A DNA stretch of 64,000 bases from Phytopythium helicoides. Taxonomy: Eukaryota; Oomycota; Peronosporomycetes; Pythiales; Pythiaceae. The notes under the pieces were generated by a model. That model was not told the origin of the DNA, made no database searches, and worked only from the letters and a program-made list of their open reading frames with translations. Of this stretch, positions 32,924-43,878 are shown in pieces (position 1 is the stretch's first letter; each line of letters opens with the position of its first letter). Location of the stretch: positions 310,001 through 374,000 of the forward strand of contig JANFNE010000007.1 in assembly GCA_024867545.1 (NCBI GenBank), in the 5' to 3' direction. The translations under genes and the position numbers were made by a program.

Positions 32924-33982
32924 TCACACTGCTTCAACGCGCAGGCAAGCAAGTATGAGCTGCGCGCTTGAGACCAGATTCCCCCGCTTGATACAGCATA
33001 CGCAAACTCGATCTTCTTCTTGGGGGTTGAAACCGAGCGCGCCGCTACGAGTAGCAGCAAGATCAACGAGATCCTGCTTTTTCTGCAACAGTTCACCATC
33101 TGACAGGTCCCTGAACTTCGTGATGAGCTGAACAGGCTCGTCAAAGATTCGCCGGGCAAGCTGATGTGCTGACTTATCGTCCAGCTTTCCATTCTGTTCC
33201 ATCAGAAATCTGGCCAGATCGCTCTTGGACTGCCTTGTGAGTAGGGACCCGATGCCAGATTCGCATCCAATGACGACGGCATAAGAGCCGGACGCGGCAA
33301 TCGTGGCTTCCAGGATCTCTGGTGCATTATCCTTCGCGTACTCAGCAGCGTTAGCGATAGTTTTCAGTAGTTCTTGGTGAGCAGCGTCTATCGATACGTC
33401 ATAGGGGAGATCGTCAAGGACTTCCTTGATGTCGATGTCTGAAACCGCAGTAATAATCTCGGTAGATTCGTTGAACGCGTCGAAGAGGAGATCAACTCTT
33501 TCGGTTGCCATGTCAGCAGCATAGTTGATAGCTTCTTCAGCAGGTTCAATCATATAGTCAGCGACTTCTGAAGCAAACTCTCCGACGCCGTCCATGAAAG
33601 GCATTGTAGAACAAAACCCGCTTATTGTGAGTGTCGTCAAGCAGTACGTCGCGAGCCTGGCATAGCTTGTACTCAGCGACTGCAACCTACGTCGTTGCAC
33701 CTCCGCCGTGCAAAGGGCACTTTGCCTGCTGTAGTAGTTGGCCCAGTATATTTTCCGACCCACAATCGGCCCCGAGACCAACAAGGACATGCCAAGCGTA
33801 GCCAAAGCTGCAAACGCACCGAATGTCACTCCAGCCGTGCTTTTGGCGGTGTATCGCACCCACATCTCGTACATTTCCTTCTCTTGCTGCAGCAACTTGA
33901 TATCACTCATACTCGATGCGTCGACGTCACACTGGAACATGAAGCTGATATCGATGTCTTCATCGTTGGCGTGGTTGCTCAT
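32924..33982 (-). CDS. Two-TM membrane protein, longer paralogue
   Basis: 352 residues from MSNHANDEDIDISF. An acidic N-terminus is followed by a conserved LLQQEKEMYEMWVRYTAKST, then a hydrophobic segment (FGAFAALATLGMSLLVSGPI), the motif VGRKIYWANYY, a short Cys-containing loop, a second hydrophobic segment (YCLTTLTISGFCSTMPF), MDGV and a long helical, mainly acidic C-terminal region of ~200 residues. No known family recognised. The related gene at 35156-35797 shares the first ~150 residues. The last ~35 residues, after GFNPQEEDR, are Cys-rich and may be intron or read-through rather than genuine C-terminus. Both genes lie in unusually AT-rich surroundings. Confidence 0.65.
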   Translation of the reverse strand: MSNHANDEDIDISFMFQCDVDASSMSDIKLLQQEKEMYEMWVRYTAKSTAGVTFGAFAALATLGMSLLVSGPIVGRKIYWANYYSRQSALCTAEVQRRRLQSLSTSYARLATYCLTTLTISGFCSTMPFMDGVGEFASEVADYMIEPAEEAINYAADMATERVDLLFDAFNESTEIITAVSDIDIKEVLDDLPYDVSIDAAHQELLKTIANAAEYAKDNAPEILEATIAASGSYAVVIGCESGIGSLLTRQSKSDLARFLMEQNGKLDDKSAHQLARRIFDEPVQLITKFRDLSDGELLQKKQDLVDLAATRSGALGFNPQEEDRVCVCCIKRGNLVSSAQLILACLRVEAV

Positions 33983-35155
33983 CGCTGTTGACTTGTGCTC
34001 TGGGAAGAAGATTGTGCAATGTCCAACCTCAGCGTAGAGGGTAACGGAGTGGTCTCCAAAGCGGGTTGAAAGAACTGTTTAGAGGGGCCGCTTTGTTGGC
34101 GGACGCCCCTCTGTCTGTTTGACTGGACGCGGTATCACATTTTGGTAGAAAAAAAAAAGATATGTTTCATTTGACATGAGTATGTGGATGGCTTCACATT
34201 TCAGACAAAAAACTTCCCGAAGGAAAGAATCTCGGAAACCTTCGGTTTCGCATCCCACTGCTCAGTGGGCACCACGCGGGTGCAAGAGCACCTTCTGCAA
34301 GAAGCGAGTTTATTCTCCATTGGACGCCCAGGACTTCTCTGTGGGGTGTCTTCTCACTGTATTATCCCGACAGTGGTGGCTTCATTATTGTTAGATGTGG
34401 CTCTGTTTTCTTCTATCATCTTAGATGAGTGGGTGTGCATGGCACGACAAATCATAAAAGCAAGCGATGCTTGATTCTCAGCAATGCGACGCCAACCTTT
34501 TTGTCTCTGATCTGAGCCTCGGCTTCGATTTTATGTGTTGGTGTCATTTTCGCTTGCAGAACCAAAATGAAATCGTTTTCTGAACGGATTGATCATTCTA
34601 GCGAACTGCGTTGAAAAAGTCGAGTATTGGCTTCACAGTCTTGGATGAGCCCATAAAAGTTTTTTTCAACAAGGTTTGTCCAAATTAACTCGTACAACCT
34701 GCACTTGGATTGACTATGATTCTTTGATCGGCGTTATATTTCCGCATCATTTACTTCCGTTCGTGGACGAGCGTTGGCAAAAAGAATCCTGGGAAATAAT
34801 GAACACTGTTTTGTCTGATTTCATTGCGTTCGCATCAATGCCTTACCGTACCAGCAAAGCATTATTTCTACTAGCTGTGCATTCAAGATCCTCATAAAGT
34901 AAGAAAAAGAAGTGAGCATTTGCAGGGTATCAACAGTGAACGGCTGTCATCCGACTAAACACTGAACCTGGCGGTAAGGTTAAACATTAGCGAAATGCGC
35001 ACGCAACATATTGATGCGCCGACCCTTTGTCTACCTTTCAATCCCATTCCTTCAGAAAGCTAACCAGGTACGAATTGGATTGGTGCGTGAGTAGAATGTG
35101 TACAACTTCAATGAGCTTCTGCTGTCTCAAAATCAGCTTCAGAGAACAATGGAAG
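33983..35155. other. AT-rich intergenic region
   Basis: About 1.2 kb with clearly lower GC than the rest of the window, an A10 tract near 34150 and several short AT-rich stretches. Only open frames of about 100 codons or fewer without features occur. A decayed C-terminal part of the neighbouring paralogue could lie in 35038-35155, but similarity to the intact copy is not convincing. Confidence 0.4.
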
Positions 35156-35797
35156 CTACCCTTTGTGCTTTCTGTGCTCTTTTTGACAGCATTGGGATGA
35201 GAGGTTGCCACACAATAAACCGTTGGGTTGCCCATCGAGGATCTCGACAATGTCAGAAGTAGAGCTCTCAGCAACAATCTGTTCAGCTTTGTCGACCCCG
35301 TCAAAAATCTGGTCGAGTTGATTCACAGCTGCCTTTGCAGCAGCGCTACAAGGCTCGACCACAAAATCTAACAACCTTGACGCTGACTCTTCCATGCCGT
35401 CCATGAATGGGATCGCGGCGCAAATACCACCTATTGTAAGTGTTGTTAAGCAATATGCTGTAAGCTTGACGTAGCTTGTGTCCAACGATTGCAGTCCCCT
35501 ACGCAGAACCTCCTCCGAACAGATTGCGCATTTCTTGCTGTAATAGTTGGCACAGTATACGTTCCGACCCACGATCGGTCCTGACAGCACCATCGACACG
35601 CCGAACGAAGCCCACGCCGCCAGCATCCCGAATGTCGCCCCGGTCGTACTTTTTACCGTGTATCGCACCCACATCTCGTGCATTTCCTTCTCGTGCTGCA
35701 GCAATGCGATATCGCTCAAACTTGCTGCGTTGACGTCGCGCAGGAACTTGGAGTCCGTGCTATCGCTAGTCCGCTTGCCTTCAGTCCAAACGCTCAT
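35156..35797 (-). CDS. Two-TM membrane protein, truncated paralogue
   Basis: 213 residues from MSVWTEGKRTS (an in-frame ATG at 35833 would add 12). It aligns with the gene at 32924-33982 through LLQHEKEMHEMWVRYTVKST, both hydrophobic segments, SGPIVGRNVYCANYY, YCLTTLTIGGICAAIPFMDG and on to TSDIVEILDGQPNG. There the resemblance to DIKEVLDDLPYDV ends, and a short unrelated stretch (LSSQCCQKEHRKHKG) runs into a stop. It lacks the ~160-residue helical C-terminal region of its paralogue. Probably a truncated duplicate, possibly decaying. Confidence 0.5.
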   Translation of the reverse strand: MSVWTEGKRTSDSTDSKFLRDVNAASLSDIALLQHEKEMHEMWVRYTVKSTTGATFGMLAAWASFGVSMVLSGPIVGRNVYCANYYSKKCAICSEEVLRRGLQSLDTSYVKLTAYCLTTLTIGGICAAIPFMDGMEESASRLLDFVVEPCSAAAKAAVNQLDQIFDGVDKAEQIVAESSTSDIVEILDGQPNGLLCGNLSSQCCQKEHRKHKG

Positions 35798-36488
35798 GTG
35801 CTCAGCGTAGTACACTAGATAGTGTGCTACCACTGGAGCCTATCGTATGTAAAGGCCGACGAGGTCGTCTCCGCTACAACAACACCAGCCGATAGACATT
35901 TCGCTCGGCACGCCAACACGGTTGGTGAACATCAACCTTGCAAAAATTCAAATGTGCACTAATGCTAGTCATATGCAAACCAGATGCCGATGAGATATGG
36001 CTGCACAAGAATCCTGATGCTCTGGAACCACATCAACCAGCATATGTGCGCTATCCTCGAGCATTTGGAAATTCTGGATGGGAAACTCAAATGCAGATGG
36101 CTCTCAGCTGTCGAGATCTGACACAACAGCTTGACGAATGACGTCAGTCTCGTGTGCACTCGCCGCTTTCGAGGCCGGTCTTCCGCTTGGGCTTTATGGC
36201 GGACACCTCATATACTTCCTGCGCAACCAGAGCTCTCTTCCTACCGCCCATGCATCAATCCGATAAACGTCGCTCCTAAGGTGGAGGACTGCATGAGTCG
36301 CAACAAACCAGCACGAAATCATGCTGCTTGCTGTATCAGCACCCGAGCGTGCTCGTGGTCCCTGACTCGCCTCCTGATGACAGCTGATCTCCGAGGTCTC
36401 AACGGTTGAGTCCTCTTGGTTCCACTATGCAAGACGAACAACCCCCTCCTCACTCCTCGATCCCACTTTCAGTTGTGCACCGGTCACC
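35798..36488. other. Intergenic
   Basis: About 0.7 kb, no gene supported. The last 40 bp contain a pyrimidine-rich leader CCCACTTTCAGTTGTGC before the next ATG, loosely resembling an initiator. Confidence 0.4.
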
Positions 36489-37772
36489 ATGCCGCTCGCG
36501 CTCGACGATGTGCTGCCGCGGCCCGTGCTGGTGGCGACGCTGGCCGTGGCGCTGCTGTCGCTGCTGATCGACCTCGTGCCCACGCAGCTCGAGCCGCAGC
36601 CCGTGGTGAACAACTTCAGCCTCCGCCTGCGCGAGCAGCAGGCTCGCTACCAAGCCCATGCGTCGGCTCTGCTGCGCTCGGACGTCTTCGAGAAACACGG
36701 CGAGGTGCTGCTGGAAGGAGTCGTGCTCGCGCCGGAGGACCTGGTGGTCGCTGCTGACGGAGTCATGTTCGCGGGGCTCAACGATGGCCGCGTGGTCAAG
36801 CTCACGCACACAGACGACCCGAAGAACCCGCTCGAGATGCACAACCTCACGCGCACGGGCCAAGACCTGCCTGGGTGCGGCTCGCTCGAATTGGAGAAGA
36901 CGTGTGGACGTCCGCTGGGCATGGTGTTTGCTCCGAGCGCACCGTTCGAGGACTTCATCAAGCGCATTCCGAGCCCTGAGCTGTTCCCCAACGACCAAGT
37001 GCTGCTCGTGGCTGACGCCTCCAAGGGCCTGCTGCTTGTGGATGCCGCTGGCAACAAGGCGCTGCTTTTCAATCACGTCATGGACCGTGCATCTCGCGAG
37101 CGCCAACGCATCAACTTCATGAATGGTGTCGCCATTTCTCGTGATGGCACGGCTGTCTTTGTGACGGAATCTTCGCGCAAGTACGCGCGTACTCAAGTCG
37201 TGCTCGAGTACCTGGAGCGACACCCGAGCGGCCGACTGCTTCGCTTCGAACCCCTAACAGGTCGTGTGAGCGTCATTGCCGAGAAACTGCAGTTTCCTAA
37301 CGGTCTTGCTATGCTGGAAGACTCGAATGGCAAGGAGTCGGTGCTGGTTGCGCTTACGACTGGGAACAAGCTTATCCAATACTCGCTGGAAGCCCGAAAG
37401 CTGGAGGATTTTGCGTTCCTGCCTAGTGAACCCGATAACGTTGGTGTTGAGGTAGTGAATGGCAAAAAGGTAGTTGTTGTGGGAATGGCAACGCCGTCCT
37501 CGGGCGTCGTCGGATACCTCAAAGGCCGCGTCAAGACCCGCAAAGTGCTTGGGATGCTGCCGCCCTGGGTTTCGGTTGCGCTTCTGAAGCGCACCGGAAG
37601 CTTTGTAGTGCTGGACTCCGATACAGGCGACGTGGTGCGTGCCATCGAGGATCCTTATGGTGCCGTCGCGTTCTTTGTTGCAGGCGCCAAGCATGTCGGC
37701 GACTACTTTTACCTCACGAGCTGGCAGCGTCGAGCATTGGTTCGAATTCCAGTGTCCGCACTCGATCTGTAG
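36489..37772 (+). CDS. Strictosidine-synthase-like beta-propeller protein (APMAP-like)
   Basis: Single exon, 427 residues. An N-terminal signal-anchor segment (VLVATLAVALLSLLIDLVP) places the rest in the ER lumen or outside. The body fits the six-bladed propeller of the SMP-30/strictosidine synthase/APMAP group: EGVVLAPEDLVVAADGVMFA, CGRPLGMVFAP, LLVADASKGLLLVDAAG, INFMNGVAISRDGTAVFVTE, GRLLRFEPLTGRVSVIAEKL, FPNGLAML and a C-terminal LTSWQRRALVRIPVSAL. NFMNGVAISRDG and FPNGLA are the usual calcium-site loops. Members include arylesterase-like and plant SSL proteins; true strictosidine synthase activity is not expected. No introns or anomalies seen. Confidence 0.88.
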   Translation: MPLALDDVLPRPVLVATLAVALLSLLIDLVPTQLEPQPVVNNFSLRLREQQARYQAHASALLRSDVFEKHGEVLLEGVVLAPEDLVVAADGVMFAGLNDGRVVKLTHTDDPKNPLEMHNLTRTGQDLPGCGSLELEKTCGRPLGMVFAPSAPFEDFIKRIPSPELFPNDQVLLVADASKGLLLVDAAGNKALLFNHVMDRASRERQRINFMNGVAISRDGTAVFVTESSRKYARTQVVLEYLERHPSGRLLRFEPLTGRVSVIAEKLQFPNGLAMLEDSNGKESVLVALTTGNKLIQYSLEARKLEDFAFLPSEPDNVGVEVVNGKKVVVVGMATPSSGVVGYLKGRVKTRKVLGMLPPWVSVALLKRTGSFVVLDSDTGDVVRAIEDPYGAVAFFVAGAKHVGDYFYLTSWQRRALVRIPVSALDL

Positions 37773-38736
37773 GGAGGCCTGCCTAGTCGGTGAACGCATT
37801 GGAGTTTAGTATCCCGATCGATTGATTTGGTGGTCATCAATTTGCAATCAAGCTCAATGCAACAAACTGCATCGACCTTTTTCAACTAGATTCTAATGTC
37901 GGTCAAACTCAAAGCAAAACATAGGAAATTCACATCTGCTCACTGAAGCTGAGAGATTGTTGAATACGAGTTCATTCATCTCGTATCATCACGTTTTTGA
38001 ACACTTTCAAGGTCACCAATAAAGAGCCGCCCCCATCGTCTAACCTGATTGCCAGCAAATTAACACTACAACGCTGACGCCGAAGTAGATCGCTGGTGGG
38101 GCTTAAACAGAACTTATGGCGCTTATCGCAATAAACAGAAGCAAGCCAGCCGTCAGTTTCCGCATCCACCACTATACTTTGTTCTGCATTGCGCATAACT
38201 CGATGTCCAGGGACGGCTGCGTTATATGACTGGTTTTCTCCGAAACCAAGACGACAGGACTAGTGTTCGTGGCGCGCGCTTGCTTTTATATTTTTGTTGG
38301 CAGGGAGAATCCTCAATCCAACCTATGCTGTCAAGAAAAATGCACTATCCGGATACGCGTACAGGTGTTCTTTCAGCTCTATCACTTCTCTACTGTGGTT
38401 CGCCTCACGTTGCATTTCATCATATTCGTTCATGAATGATGCAAAATTATCGTCCACAACTATAAAAGTGGGCTCACGTCCTTGTCGTGTATCTCTCTTG
38501 GGATCACATAAAGGCGACTTGGCCCTGTCCACGGCACAGCATGCTGGGACTGGAATTTGTAAGAGAAAACAATCAGCTTAAAGCTCGATGGGGGATGTTA
38601 AACGCTCGATCAAGTGCAGAGACATCGAGTACATCCACGGCATTTTCGTTGCTCAAGAGTCCAGAGAAGAGTGTTGTATTACATAGTCGAGCAGGCAATC
38701 GTAAAGCCTGTACTCAAAATGACTGGGTTCTACATT
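37773..38736. other. Intergenic, AT-rich
   Basis: About 0.96 kb between convergent genes. Only short open frames under 125 codons without domains; no repeats noticed. Confidence 0.4.
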
Positions 38737-40090
38737 CTAAACTTGATAAATCTGTGAGCTTGATGCCCCAGCATCATCGGTATTGCTTGCTGACTCGATT
38801 GAGCTTCTCGAGTCGAGAACTTGATCAGGTTGGGATTCCGCCTCGATAGTGCCCCGCACATCCATTAGCATGGAGTTCTCGATGGTTTCGTTGACGAGTG
38901 TCACCAGCCAACGGTAGGCATCGAGCACCATGTCCATCATCTCACCCGCATACCTTCGCCGCTCGTCCAGGGTCTGCTTGTCGGGGAGTTCAGGCGTCAA
39001 GTGTAGTACGTTCCGCAACACTAGTGGAGGAGGCTTGAAACTTGACGAGGAAGCTGACGAAGACAGAGGCTTTGCAATTCCCCACCCCTCCTCTCTTAGC
39101 CGCACTGACATCCCGCCTTCGAGCTCGACATCCCCCAGCCAGACCAAAACAACACGGTCCCTCTCGACCAACCGACGTATCACCATCTTGCTGTTCATGA
39201 TGATCCCCACACTGGGCAACAAGTGCGAAAACGCATACTGGATCGTGTTTTCGTTGACCTCTCTCGATGTGGAATACGCGTACTTCGATGAGTTGAACGC
39301 GAGTGCTTTTCCAATTGCACGATGAAGGGCTTCGGGGGGAAACGGGAATCGCTCCATGTGTCGGATCTCAAAAAACGTGCCACTAGCGCTCGTCCGCAGA
39401 GTGCACTCGCGCATGGACGCCTTCTTCGAGTCAAACTCGTCAAAGCTCGCGTCCTTGAAAACCGCGTCCAGGCGGCTGTACATGCCGTCGAGCTCGGTCA
39501 TGAGCGCCTGAAAAAGCGCCGGGGAAGCGCGGACGTCGAAGTGAGTCGGGGGTGGTGCCGGACGCAAAGTTTGCGGCAACAAGGCTCCCTCAACGCGCTA
39601 TATGAGCCAACAGAAGTTAGAGCAATCGCCCACAATTCCTTGCCAAATAACGACGCACCGCGAGCCTCATGTGCCTGATGAGGATCTGCTGAAGCTCGTT
39701 GGCAAGCTGGGTCTGCTCCTTGAGTACCGCGTGCAGCTGGGTGTTCACGCTCCTCGCGCGTTCGACTTGACGTCGCTGATGCAGCGCGACCTCCCGCCAG
39801 CCGCTTTCCTCTCCATCCGTATCATTCTCGACGCTAGAGATTCTCAGTGCTGCAAGCTTCGCCTCGAGCTCTTTCGCCGTCTTGCGGAGCAGCTCGAGGT
39901 CGTCCTTGGGTCTTCTCCTTCGCTTCTTGATTTGCTTGGGCTGTGACGCTAGCCCGAGTGCCGAGTCCAGCGAGGCGTCAGGCGAGGACCCGCTGTTCTC
40001 GTCCAAGAAGAGCGCGAAGACTTCATCCACGAGGCTCGAGTTGGTGCCGCTCCATTCCAGCGCCGAACCGTGCGCTGGGGCGTGCTCCAT
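38737..40090 (-). CDS. Basic-coil/START-like family, member 1
   Basis: Exons 39659-40090 and 38737-39597 (61-bp intron, GTGCGT...ATAG) give 430 residues. Exon 1 encodes an acidic N-terminus (DEVFALFLDENSG), a basic motif KKRRRRPKDDLELLR and a long coiled coil. The intron falls exactly after RLAV. Exon 2 continues RVEGALLPQTLRPAPPP and a START/Bet v 1-like domain: FFEIRHMERFPFPPEALHRA, SKMVIRRLVERDRVVLVWLG, GGMSVRLREEGWGI, then MMDMVLDAYRWLVTLVNE. The basic segment plus coil resembles a bZIP but lacks a full N-x7-R motif. Proteins of this build are, as I recall without being able to check, labelled M96 mating-specific in Phytophthora annotations. DNA-binding or lipid-binding is inferred only. 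Same-strand neighbours are its paralogues. Confidence 0.75.
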
Positions 40091-40605
40091 GGTTGCCGAG
40101 ACCTCGTCCTCTGTGCCACGGGAGGGGGGTCTGGTCAATGGACTGGCTATGGGGTAGAGTAATACCGTGTGGTCGTTTGGATCACGCCCACACAGGCTGA
40201 CCAAGCGAGACTGTGAGCAAATCCCACATTGCACCGAGGCATAGGGGACTACTGTGTCAGCCTTTGCTCACGCCGTCGGTAACTTGTCAACGCGAACAAC
40301 CCCAAAATCGATCGAGAAGAACTGAGAAGCCAGCCTGCTCACGCTAAGGCACTTTTTGACGAAGCTCAAGTGAGATTTCCTATGACCTGGCTCAGGCTAC
40401 CCTGCTAACAAATGCACGCTGTGTTGATCATGTCAAACCGTTGAACCTATCACGGGATGATGGCAAAATGACGAACTAGTAATGGTGGTATTACTCCAAT
40501 AGCTTTTCTACGGGGCCATTCCTTCAGGAGGAGCTTGCAGTAGTCTTCGCGGCGACGAGAAAGTCTTGATAAGCGTGTCACACGACACTCCGGCATAATC
40601 GATGA
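40091..40605. other. Intergenic
   Basis: 515 bp separating family members 1 and 2. No gene or repeat recognised. Confidence 0.4.
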
Positions 40606-41867
40606 CTAAAGCATCCCTCGTATTTCTCGCATCATGGCGTTTTCATTGCTTTCGATGATCAGGGTAACAAACCACCGGTAGGCATCAAGCACGAGATCCG
40701 CCACACTGCCAGCTTGCACCCGCTTCTCTTCAGTCGTAACAGCACCAGGAAGCTCAGGTGTGATTCGCACAACATTTCGCACGACCATTGACGAATCCTT
40801 CGTAGATCGCGTCAAGTTTGCCACTTTGCGAGGCTCAGCGATCGCCCAGCCGTTTTCGCGGACTCGAACATCCATACCCCCTTCGATCTCAACAATACCT
40901 GTCCACACAATCACGACGCGATCCCCCTCCATTCGTCGCCGAATCACCATCTTGCTAGTCATGACAATATTCTCGTTGGGTAACAGCTCCGAAAACGCGC
41001 ACTGGATGGTGTCCTCGTCAATTTCCTTGAACGATGAGTACGGGCACTTTGACGTGTTGTGGGCAATGCCAGTGCCAATTGCGCGATGCATCATCTCCGT
41101 TGGGAATGGGAAGCGCTCCATGTGCCGAATCTCAAAGAACGCGCTCTCGCTGTCCGTCAGTAGTGAACTGCTTCTCATAGATCCATCACTGGAGCTCGAA
41201 TTGAACTCCGCAGTTCGAAAAACTGTTTCCAAGCGGCCTTGTACGTCGTCCAGATCACTCGTCAGAACTTCAAACAGTTTTGGAGAAGCACGCACATCGT
41301 AATGCGTCGGAGGCGGAGCTAGGCGTAGAATCTGAGCGAGAACCGGTACCTCGACGCGCTGTAAGGACACCCAAGGTTTATCAGTTACTTCCAACTGACC
41401 AACTTGAGCGAAGAAACCCAAATGCGCAGACGTACTGCACGTTTCAAGCGCTGCAACACCATCATCTGGATCTCGCTCGCGATTTGCTGGTGCTCCTCCA
41501 CCATGACTCGCAGCTGCGCATTCGTTTGGCTCGCAAACTCTGCCTGGCGCCTCTGTCGGAGAGCGACCTCCTGCCAGCCCGCGCTTTTGTCCTCGGCTTC
41601 TCGCTCCGCTGCTAAAAGTCGCATGAATGCGAGCCTCTCCTCTAGCTCCTGCACAGCTTTGCGCAAAGAATCAAGCTCATGTTTCGGCCGCCGCCGCCTC
41701 TTCTTGTTTGGCTGCAGTTCTGGCTGTAGTGTTGGGATCTCGATCGACGTATCAAGGGGAGTAGAGCCACCAATCTCGTCTAAGAAGAGCGAAATGATGT
41801 CTTCGTCCACGAAGCCGAGAGTGCTGACTTCACATTCCCCGCTGCCGTTAGAAGCCCACGCGCGCAT
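40606..41867 (-). CDS. Basic-coil/START-like family, member 2
   Basis: Exons 41436-41867 and 40606-41358 (77-bp intron) give 394 residues, starting MRAWASNGSGE; an in-frame ATG at 42011 is possible. Same plan as member 1: FVDEDIISLFLDEIGG, basic KKRRRRPKHELDSLR, coiled coil, intron after KRAV, then RVEVPVLAQILRLAPPPTHY, FFEIRHMERFPFPTEMMHRA, SKMVIRRRMEGDRVVIVW, GGMDVRVRENGWAI and VADLVLDAYRWFVTLI. It is the closest relative of member 1 (APPPTH[FY]DVRASP shared) and ends earlier, without the Ser-rich tail. Confidence 0.75.
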
Positions 41868-42391
41868 TGGTTGTTGCAAGTCGTGCTGTATTCCAATTCG
41901 TTTGCGGTTGGCACCTGTCGGCGTTTTCGGAACTGCGACGCAGACGTCGACAACTCTTATGATAGCCTGGCTCTGACGAGAGGCACAGTGTGTGAGAAAC
42001 CAGATGATCACGTTCTACCGCACAGGTTGTTATTGGTAAGACTCATGGGACTGAAATTGATGCACCGATGGTGCCTCCATCTGGTGGATTGGCAAATTGA
42101 TGATTGTTTAGCTTCGTAATCACAAGGCATAGCGCAGGAGAAACAATTGTTTTTCTTTGCTTGTGCTGCATCGTCAATGAGAGCGGAGGTCGCTGTGGGC
42201 CTGGGGAATTCCGAGCTGTGCTGAGCCCCACCATCCAACTAAACACCAAACTCTCGCCCGAGTTTGCATTGCTCAACAAAAGTTCAGAAAGTCAAGTTCT
42301 CTGCCAAGTATCTCGACGATTGGTGGGGGCATGTAAAGCTAATATCAACGAAAATGAAAGATGTGTGATCGAATGGAACTCGTCGCAGCCC
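41868..42391. other. Intergenic
   Basis: About 0.5 kb between members 2 and 3; no gene recognised. Confidence 0.4.
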
Positions 42392-43587
42392 TCATTTCAG
42401 GCTAGCAAAGAGCATGTTCTCAACGGCTTGGGTAACCCCAGCCACCTGGCGTCGATAGACGTCGAGCACAAGATCCGTCATCTCGCCCACGTGCGCGCGC
42501 TGGTGGGCAACAGTAGCCACATCCGCGACCTCTGGTGTGACGTGGGCCAGATTTCGCATGAGTGTTGAACGCTTATCACCGTTGTCCGCAGCGGAAGTGA
42601 TGCCCCAACCATCTTCCCGAACACGAACATACATGGATCCGTCGATCTCGACCATACCAGCCCAGACCATGGCGACGCGGGTCTCCTCGACGAATCGTCG
42701 GATCGCAAGCTGCCCTTTGACGTTGACGCTCTCGCCCGCGGAGGTTGGAATTGGGCGGGTGAACGAGAAGTAATACATATCCTTTTCCACAAGTCTCGCC
42801 GTGCCGTGAAGGTTCTTGCTGCCGTCGTGCGAGATGCCGCGCCACTGCGCTTGGTGCACATCCTCGACCGAGAATGGCAGTCTTCGCGCGTCCGAGAGAG
42901 CAAAGTACACGCAGCCCCCGTCCGATGTTAGGGTGCTGACGCGCATTTTCCCCTCGCTTGGCGTGAACTCGGTCGCTTCCATGACTTGGTCAAGCCTGCT
43001 GTGTAGCCCCTGCAGTCTCTGCGTCAGGTTGCCAAACAGGTTCGGGGCCACTTGGCTGTTGTCTACTGGAGGCAACGCGCTGATTCGCTGCATGGCAGCA
43101 CACCGCCACCAAGTCAGTATCTGCTGAGCACCAAGCAAATGCAAAGCAGACCCACCGCCATCTTGGCGTGGCGCTGCAGCGTCGCGTGCAGCTGCTTGGC
43201 CAGCTCGATCTGTCCCTCGAGCGTCGCGCGCAGCAGCGCGTTGGTGGCCATGGCCTCATCAATCTGCAGCTTCTGTCTCGTGGCCAGCTCCTCCCACTCG
43301 GAAGCTCCGCAGCCTTCCTCGCCTTCTCGCCGCCTGAAGCTCGCCCTGGCGGCCTCGCGAGCTGCCGCGAGCTCCGCCGTGAGCTGCTCGACGCGCTCGC
43401 GGAGGTAAATGAGCTCGTCTTTCGGTCGCTTACGCCGCTTTTTCGGCGCCTGCGCTGCGTCTACATACTCCGAGGGCTGCTCCACGCCCAGAGCCGCGAG
43501 TGGCAGCGCTGCGTCGGGCGGTGGGCCGTCCAGGAGCTGCGCCAAGGCCTCGTCGAGGAGCTCGAGCGGCTCCCAGTCGTCGGTCAT
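42392..43587 (-). CDS. Basic-coil/START-like family, member 3
   Basis: Exons 43156-43587 and 42392-43087 (68-bp intron) give 375 residues. Motifs: LLDEALAQLLDGPPP, KKRRKRPKDELIYLR, long coil, intron after KMAV, then RISALPPVDNSQVAPNL, ARRLPFSVEDVHQAQW, GQLAIRRFVEETRVAMVW, GSMYVRVREDGWGI, LAHVTPEVADVATVAHQ and MTDLVLDVYRRQV. The START-like region is more diverged from members 1-2 than from members 4-5, which share QAQW/RAQW and EIDGSMYVR. No breaks seen. Confidence 0.75.
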
Positions 43588-43878
43588 TGAGCGTCGTGGT
43601 CACACCTGTGCAAATGAATGGAAGGTGAAAAATGTAGGGTGGTAAACTGCATCCACTGCTGAATTTGACCTTGTATAATGATAGTCTTTGGAAATTTGTG
43701 TTATCATTTTAGAAAGTTGGACGGGTGATGGGCAAGTAGTTGCGAGCAAGTCGAGTGATCACCAGTCCTCGTGTGATCCAGAGCAAGCCACTTGAATGAA
43801 CGAACGATGCGCTTTGAGGTTGAGCTTCAGAAACACCAAGCGCATCATTTTGGTGTGAATACGAGGCCAGTCACGATA

